Shown piece after piece: positions 59,573 through 64,000 of a DNA stretch of 64,000 nt. The translations under genes and the position numbers were made by a program. Location of the stretch: NCBI GenBank assembly GCA_044235645.1, contig JBIIHQ010000003.1, forward strand, positions 62,001-126,000. Reading direction: 5' to 3'. The notes beneath the pieces were generated by a model. The model did not search any database. It was not told where the DNA came from and was given only the letters and a program-made list of their open reading frames with translations. The DNA comes from OMIW01 sp044235645 (GTDB lineage: Bacteria; Bdellovibrionota_C; UBA2361; OMIW01). Numbering within the stretch: position 1 is the first letter of the stretch; each line of letters begins with the position of its first letter.

Positions 59573-60592
59573 CTATCGCGCTTGTTGACTCGCTACCCGC
59601 AATCCCTGGATCGCCTCGGCGAGAAAGGTTCCATAATCAGCCGCCCGCCACCCGAGAGAATCGACCACAACGGGTCGTAAGCCCAGCTCATCGGCAAGCT
59701 GGGAAACCTCGGGAGCGCCGACATGGAGCGGCTCAACAATCAGTGAGCTCGTCCCCTCCTCGTCCCTCACCCGTCGAGCATCTCGCAGCAACCCCCAGCT
59801 CCGAGCTTTTGTTTCACACTCGGCGAACCCCCCAATCTCTGACAAGCCGAGGTGAGATGCAAGCTGCCCCCAAACGAGATGATACGAGATAATATGGCGC
59901 TGGGGAGTTTCACGAGCACTCGATCCCGGCCCTGAAATCTCCGCGATGCGGGCCGCAACCGCCCGCCCCCGCGCTCGCACCATCGCGCATCGCTCGCCAT
60001 ATGCCCCCTGCCCTTCTGTTCCTCCCAATCGTGCCTTTGTCGAATCGCCCACGACGGCTCCCCGCTTCTCACTGTCGAGGGCGCACAAGCGCTCGGCTAT
60101 CTGCTCCGCAACACGAGCCATCACCATCGGCTCAAGCCACAACGACGCTTCCGTCGGCGGAGCATCCCTTCCCTGCTCATGGGCGAGCATTATCGCCACC
60201 TCCTCCGCCACAACGACCCGCCCCCTGACCGCGGCACGCTGCGACCATCCATCAACCCCCGCCCCGTTCACCACAACAAGGTCGGCCGCCACCAACGACC
60301 GCAACACCGAGGGGGTCGGCTCAAAATTGTGGGGATCGACCCCCTCACCGATAAGGGTTGTCACCACGACCCCGTCCCCACCGATCTCTTTGACGAGGAG
60401 CGCCAGCGGGTGAACCGACGCGACCACCGAGAAGGGGTGCCGAGACGAAATGGGCGTGGAAGAAACAAGACTCTCATCGTTTGCACGCGCTTCTTGATGA
60501 ATAGGTTCCTCACCATCCGCAGAAAAACCATTCACCGCCCAGAGGCAAAAAACAGCAAGTATCAGTCGTGATCTGTTCGAATTAGAAATCAT
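59573..60592 (-). CDS. znuA: Metal-binding lipoprotein/periplasmic protein (ZnuA/TroA family)
   Basis: A 339-residue solute-binding protein starting MISNSNRSRLILAVFCLW, with a signal peptide (cleavage near NGFSA). Metal site pattern: ASVHPLALLVKEIGG, GVDPHNFEPTPSVLRSLVAA then DLVVVNG, IISYHLVWGQLASHLGLSEI, and SSLIVEPLHVG. The usual ZnuA His-rich loop is missing, replaced by the polar segment around EQGRDAPPTEASLWLEP. AAGGAG precedes ATG 60592. It leads the znuA-znuC-znuB array. The large TadE-like gene begins on the other strand 250 bases away. Confidence 0.88.
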   Translation of the reverse strand: MISNSNRSRLILAVFCLWAVNGFSADGEEPIHQEARANDESLVSSTPISSRHPFSVVASVHPLALLVKEIGGDGVVVTTLIGEGVDPHNFEPTPSVLRSLVAADLVVVNGAGVDGWSQRAAVRGRVVVAEEVAIMLAHEQGRDAPPTEASLWLEPMVMARVAEQIAERLCALDSEKRGAVVGDSTKARLGGTEGQGAYGERCAMVRARGRAVAARIAEISGPGSSARETPQRHIISYHLVWGQLASHLGLSEIGGFAECETKARSWGLLRDARRVRDEEGTSSLIVEPLHVGAPEVSQLADELGLRPVVVDSLGWRAADYGTFLAEAIQGLRVASQQAR

Positions 60593-60839
60593 ATACTCCT
60601 TGGCCCGCAACAACGACCGGCATTTTACGATACCCTTTGCCACGCCGTGGGGGTCATTCGCGAGATACCACGAGAGGCTCGGAGGAAGTACAGCCCCGGA
60701 TGGTTCAAGCATCCTCGTCCCACATCCCCCGCTTCATCACCTAATCGACTCTGACCTGCGAGGTTCTGCCGTGCGAGACCGTCATCGTTCAAGCCGTTTC
60801 TCCCCCCGTTCATCTCGGGCAAAAGCGTCCCGCATCGGA

Positions 60840-63215
60840 ATGATATCACCACCCGAGGGTTTGAAGCGAACGGTTCGGAAAGACCTCAAAGCGGCTACCC
60901 TTCGTGGGATGGCGCTCTTTGAAATGGCGCTCGTTCTCCCCATTTTCATTCTTGGCAGCACCGCACTCGTGGATACCGCTGCGCTCCTGCGGACCCGAAA
61001 TGCTCTCAAAGAGGCCGCCCAAGCATCGGTCCGGTGCCTCACCACGACCGACTCCCAGTGCGCTCCGATCACAATCACCCCTGAGCGCACTCGGCAGTAC
61101 CGCTATTTTCTGCCGACTATTACCCCAACGGTGTACGGTAATATGACGGAAGTGCCAGCGACTATCGAGGAACGCCGGGCACCGGTCCACCGATTTGAGT
61201 TCGATGCTCACATTTTAGGAACGATCGACACGGCGGAACCTCGGCAGCAATATCAGGTGGTGACCCAGGGTGTGCGCGCGACAAAGGAGGTTCGGTACGT
61301 TTCAGAGCACTTTGGCTACTTTGTAGACCATGTGAGGGACGCCCAGTTCAGGGTTTTTGTTGGGAGCAATTCGAACATTGAAATCAAGCCCGATATTAGC
61401 CTGACGGAGCAAGATAAGTTCAGGAGTGCGACGGGCCAGACAAGCCTTACGACGGGACAAAGCCTCTCGTTTTCGGTGATAATTCCTCGACCCAAAAGTC
61501 TGGAGGGTTTTGGAAAATCATCTACCTGTACCACCAGCGAGATTGAGGATGGGCAAAGTTTAAGCCCCTGTCATCTTGTGTACGATAGGGATAAGAATCA
61601 GCTCTTTACTTCCGCGATGTTTGTATTGGAAGGGATAGGACATGGCTCAGCGAGAGGAGACCTTACCTCAGCGAATGTCCTTCTTAGTCTCGAGTTCAAC
61701 AACGGTGCCCAGATGTTAGATCTAGGGGGCCGCACTTTCGGTCTTACCGGAGGGCAGACATCCGCTGACTTCGTTCCTCGGGGTGCACCGACTATCGCGA
61801 CGAGTGCTGCAGCGAAGGGTGCTTACCGTGAAATTACCCTTCACGATGCCAAGAAGGTTATTGTTCCTCTCGACAAACCGATCACTTTTCGTTTGCAGTT
61901 GGCCGGTGCCGCTGATCATCAAAGGGCAGGCACAAACGCCTCCTGGACTCCGACCGGTCTGAAAATCTACCTGCCAACTTTCACTTCTAAGAGGGCAAAT
62001 CTCCCCTGTCAGGAGAACTCGTGTGGTGCACTGGCAAAGGGAAATGGCTCATGCACAACATCCCCAAACGTGCCTGGTTCCGTTGACAATCTTTACTACA
62101 CCGAGCCGATATCATCCATCAGGACTGCATGTGTCATCGCGAGCCATGCGCCGCAACCTACCGAGCACATCGAAATCCCGCACACGGGGATTGTCTGCTC
62201 CCCCGAGGTCATTGAAACGGCCCCCACCGTATGCTCCCCCCTCATAACCACTCACACCTGCAATCCCTCGAACACGGGAATCAACCAGCCCATCATCAAC
62301 GGTAAGGTAACGGCATCGGTCAATGACCTCCTGGTGGCATGCGATCCAAAGCCAAAGCCGAGTGGATCGCATCTGCTCGACTCTGCCACCGCGACCGTTA
62401 CCACCAAACGGGTAACCGCCCCTAATACCACCACCCCCATCACCGCTACGGCCCCAAGAACCACCTGCGCCGCAGCACCCACAATATCCCGCAACAAGTT
62501 CCCTGCTGAAGTTCAGAGCTACGCTGTGGTAACCCCCATCGATCACGGTGCCATCGCAGGTACCTTTGCGGATATCCCTTCTTCGGCCGCCTCTCAACCA
62601 CAGGATTCGCTCGCGTGCCTGCCGACCCGTGAGCTCACCAATGATGAGGAACCTAACATCCTGAAGGGTTACGCATTCCTGACAACGCCACACCGCGACC
62701 TTGGGTGCGCCCGGCCAACGACGCTCGCAGCAGCCAAAGCTCAGGTCGAGCAGGACGCCCGGTATCGGGTAACATTTGGCTCACCACTGGTGACTGGTCG
62801 GTTCGCATTTTCCGAAGGTACGACTCCCGATAGCTGCACCCCCCACACTGTCAGCACACCGGAAATATCGCCGAAAGACCTCCTCGATCTTGGCGTATTC
62901 CCAGAACCATCCATGCCCCCTCAGTGCACAGCCACGCAATGTATGAGGGAATTTGCCGGCTTTGCCGGAACCTCTGAAACGAATCCACCGAGAGTGAACA
63001 TTGCCGCCGCGATCGCCGAGGCGAAAGCCGCCACAAGAGCCTACCTCCCTAATTCCCAGCCAGAGGATCTCCAGATCGAGATAACCCCTTCATCCGCCGA
63101 CACAGCCACTCCCGTTACCTATCGAGTGACCACTCAGATGACCGTTCCATTGAGCTTCAATCGAAGCTCAATGGTGGTGCACGTTGCACATGGAAAGCGC
63201 GAAGTCGCGGGGTAA
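60840..63215 (+). CDS. Unusually large, cysteine-rich TadE-like protein
   Basis: A 791-residue protein from ATG 60840; the frame is open upstream to 60600 with a GTG at 60771 having a fair ribosome site, so the start is uncertain. Near the N-terminus a pilin-like segment RGMALFEMALVLPIFILG (Gly23, Glu28 at +5, hydrophobic helix) matches TadE/TadG-type pseudopilins of Tad pili, which are normally about 150-200 residues. The remaining 740 residues are secreted-type, Thr/Pro/Ser-rich, and hold roughly 18 cysteines in pairs (CLTTTDSQC, CQENSC, CTATQC). It may be a pilus tip or adhesin protein. The partial gene at 63321 follows on the same strand. Confidence 0.6.
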   Translation: MISPPEGLKRTVRKDLKAATLRGMALFEMALVLPIFILGSTALVDTAALLRTRNALKEAAQASVRCLTTTDSQCAPITITPERTRQYRYFLPTITPTVYGNMTEVPATIEERRAPVHRFEFDAHILGTIDTAEPRQQYQVVTQGVRATKEVRYVSEHFGYFVDHVRDAQFRVFVGSNSNIEIKPDISLTEQDKFRSATGQTSLTTGQSLSFSVIIPRPKSLEGFGKSSTCTTSEIEDGQSLSPCHLVYDRDKNQLFTSAMFVLEGIGHGSARGDLTSANVLLSLEFNNGAQMLDLGGRTFGLTGGQTSADFVPRGAPTIATSAAAKGAYREITLHDAKKVIVPLDKPITFRLQLAGAADHQRAGTNASWTPTGLKIYLPTFTSKRANLPCQENSCGALAKGNGSCTTSPNVPGSVDNLYYTEPISSIRTACVIASHAPQPTEHIEIPHTGIVCSPEVIETAPTVCSPLITTHTCNPSNTGINQPIINGKVTASVNDLLVACDPKPKPSGSHLLDSATATVTTKRVTAPNTTTPITATAPRTTCAAAPTISRNKFPAEVQSYAVVTPIDHGAIAGTFADIPSSAASQPQDSLACLPTRELTNDEEPNILKGYAFLTTPHRDLGCARPTTLAAAKAQVEQDARYRVTFGSPLVTGRFAFSEGTTPDSCTPHTVSTPEISPKDLLDLGVFPEPSMPPQCTATQCMREFAGFAGTSETNPPRVNIAAAIAEAKAATRAYLPNSQPEDLQIEITPSSADTATPVTYRVTTQMTVPLSFNRSSMVVHVAHGKREVAG

Positions 63216-63320
63216 TGAAGGAACGAGGAGCGACAAGGGGGTGACCATTTCCCCAATTTTCGTGTGATGAAAATCAATTGCTATGAGGCTGGTTTTTGTA
63301 ATCGAAGTTGACTTTCGGAT

Positions 63321-64000
63321 ATGGGGGTGGATATCCTGTTCGGGTTCACCAGTAGGTTTATGGTCAAGCTCTTCCTGACAGCCTTCCATCAATGGCGCGG
63401 AGAAAAATCGATATATCCAATAACCTGGGTCGGGTTCTTCTTTAGCTGCCTCACGTTGGGCGGTGGCATGTGTCTCATCATCGGGAGCGTCGCCTTAGTG
63501 TGCGAAGCATTAGTGGTGGCGTTCAACACGATGAACGACCTCCCAAGGGGCTCCTCCTTCTACCCCCTCACGTTTCCCTATTACCTTGTAAGGGAGGCGG
63601 TCAGGAGGCTGAACTCCTCTTTCGCATCCCCCCGTTTTTGCCGAGATTGGGAGCAAGAAACGGCCCCCATCGCAGCTGCGTTGAGGCAGATTGCTTTGGA
63701 TGCCGAGCCTTGGGTGGGACCGCAGAGCGGGGACCTCGTTCGAATTGAGCGGGACACGCGGGGGCTTTTTCGCGAGAGGGCTGAAAGGCTCTTGACCGAG
63801 ATGAGGGTGGCGACTTCTCCACGCTCCGCTGGCACCATTCAGGTCCGCGACCTCTGGCACCTGCGCGCTCGAGCCATCGGCCTTGTATGGGCATCAAGTC
63901 CCATACGGTTTGATTCGGGAGTCGCAGGTCTCAGGGGCTTGGACCGCAGTTGGTTCATCGCTCGCCGATTCAATACGGCCATCCGAAGGTTAGGCTGGGT
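63321..64000 (+). CDS. Membrane protein, 3' end beyond the window
   Basis: The plus strand is open from ATG 63321 to the window edge (226 codons). It starts MGVDILFGFTSRFMVKLFLT and has a strong membrane helix (ITWVGFFFSCLTLGGGMCLI then IGSVALVCEALVVAF, about residues 38-72). A mostly helical, basic part follows (YYLVREAVRRLNSSF, WEQETAPIAAALRQIALDAE, LFRERAERLLTEMRVA). Position and orientation after the TadE-like gene suggest it belongs to the same pilus or secretion locus. No family is recognised from the visible part. Confidence 0.65.
   Translation, partial: MGVDILFGFTSRFMVKLFLTAFHQWRGEKSIYPITWVGFFFSCLTLGGGMCLIIGSVALVCEALVVAFNTMNDLPRGSSFYPLTFPYYLVREAVRRLNSSFASPRFCRDWEQETAPIAAALRQIALDAEPWVGPQSGDLVRIERDTRGLFRERAERLLTEMRVATSPRSAGTIQVRDLWHLRARAIGLVWASSPIRFDSGVAGLRGLDRSWFIARRFNTAIRRLGW

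Overview
The window reads as a chromosome segment of a Gram-negative bacterium of intermediate GC content. It carries a signal-peptide outer-membrane beta-barrel, several lipobox lipoproteins, a YqiJ/YqiK membrane-stress operon, proteobacterial-type accA, cheV, and a secreted protein with thrombospondin type 3 calcium repeats ending in CGCG-type cysteines. Gene content and the order rpsO-pnp-dut would suit a deltaproteobacteria/Bdellovibrionota-like or related uncultured lineage, but no marker here fixes the phylum.

Layout. Positions 1-13.2 kb are accessory: three DUF4143-type ATPases and a scrap of a fourth, an HD-like protein whose 3' end runs into a tRNA T-arm/acceptor fragment, a membrane-anchored LytTR regulator divergent from an OMP, an aminoglycoside-adenylyltransferase-like protein, a divergent DUF4397 lipoprotein / DUF6502 pair, and further lipoproteins and orphans. 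A short hairpin-forming repeat (consensus GCCTCTGAGGTATCGAGG) recurs next to these genes. 13.5-19.6 kb is an AddB-AddA recombination nuclease pair. 19.9-23.7 kb is a minus-strand operon (RHH-like protein, PspA, YqiJ, flotillin YqiK) with a 36-bp palindrome over its promoter; a decayed copy of the addA 3' end lies just beyond it, so the operon is bracketed by addA 3' sequence. 24.5-30.9 kb holds a Ser/Thr kinase, an MscS channel, dut, pnp and rpsO.

31.3-38.3 kb holds a secreted beta-propeller/TSP3 protein, a lone RelA/SpoT-like protein, and a DUF2231 membrane protein, SpoIIE-type phosphatase and Rieske-like lipoprotein that has lost its cluster ligands. 38.4-49.9 kb is mostly housekeeping: tgt, a DtxR/MntR regulator, cheV, queA, a HAD phosphatase, DUF971, infA, accA, and the minus-strand rho - pseudo-receiver - mutL - miaA cluster. 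50-55 kb is accessory again: a transposase relic, a 1086-residue membrane coiled-coil protein with a TPM-like Ser/Gly tail, a broken SET-domain gene and a DUF192 lipoprotein. 55.9-60.6 kb holds etfBA and a ZnuABC/TroABC-type metal ABC transporter. 60.8-64 kb starts a plus-strand locus with an unusually large, cysteine-rich TadE-like protein and a partial membrane protein cut by the window edge.

No complete tRNA, rRNA, CRISPR array or intact mobile element was seen. The most interesting signals are regulatory (the PspA-operon palindrome, the perfect sigma70 promoter abutting the DUF6502 start, the LytTR-type direct repeat) and degenerate enzymes (Rieske without ligands, divergent RelA-like synthetase, pseudo-receivers, SET and addA remnants).
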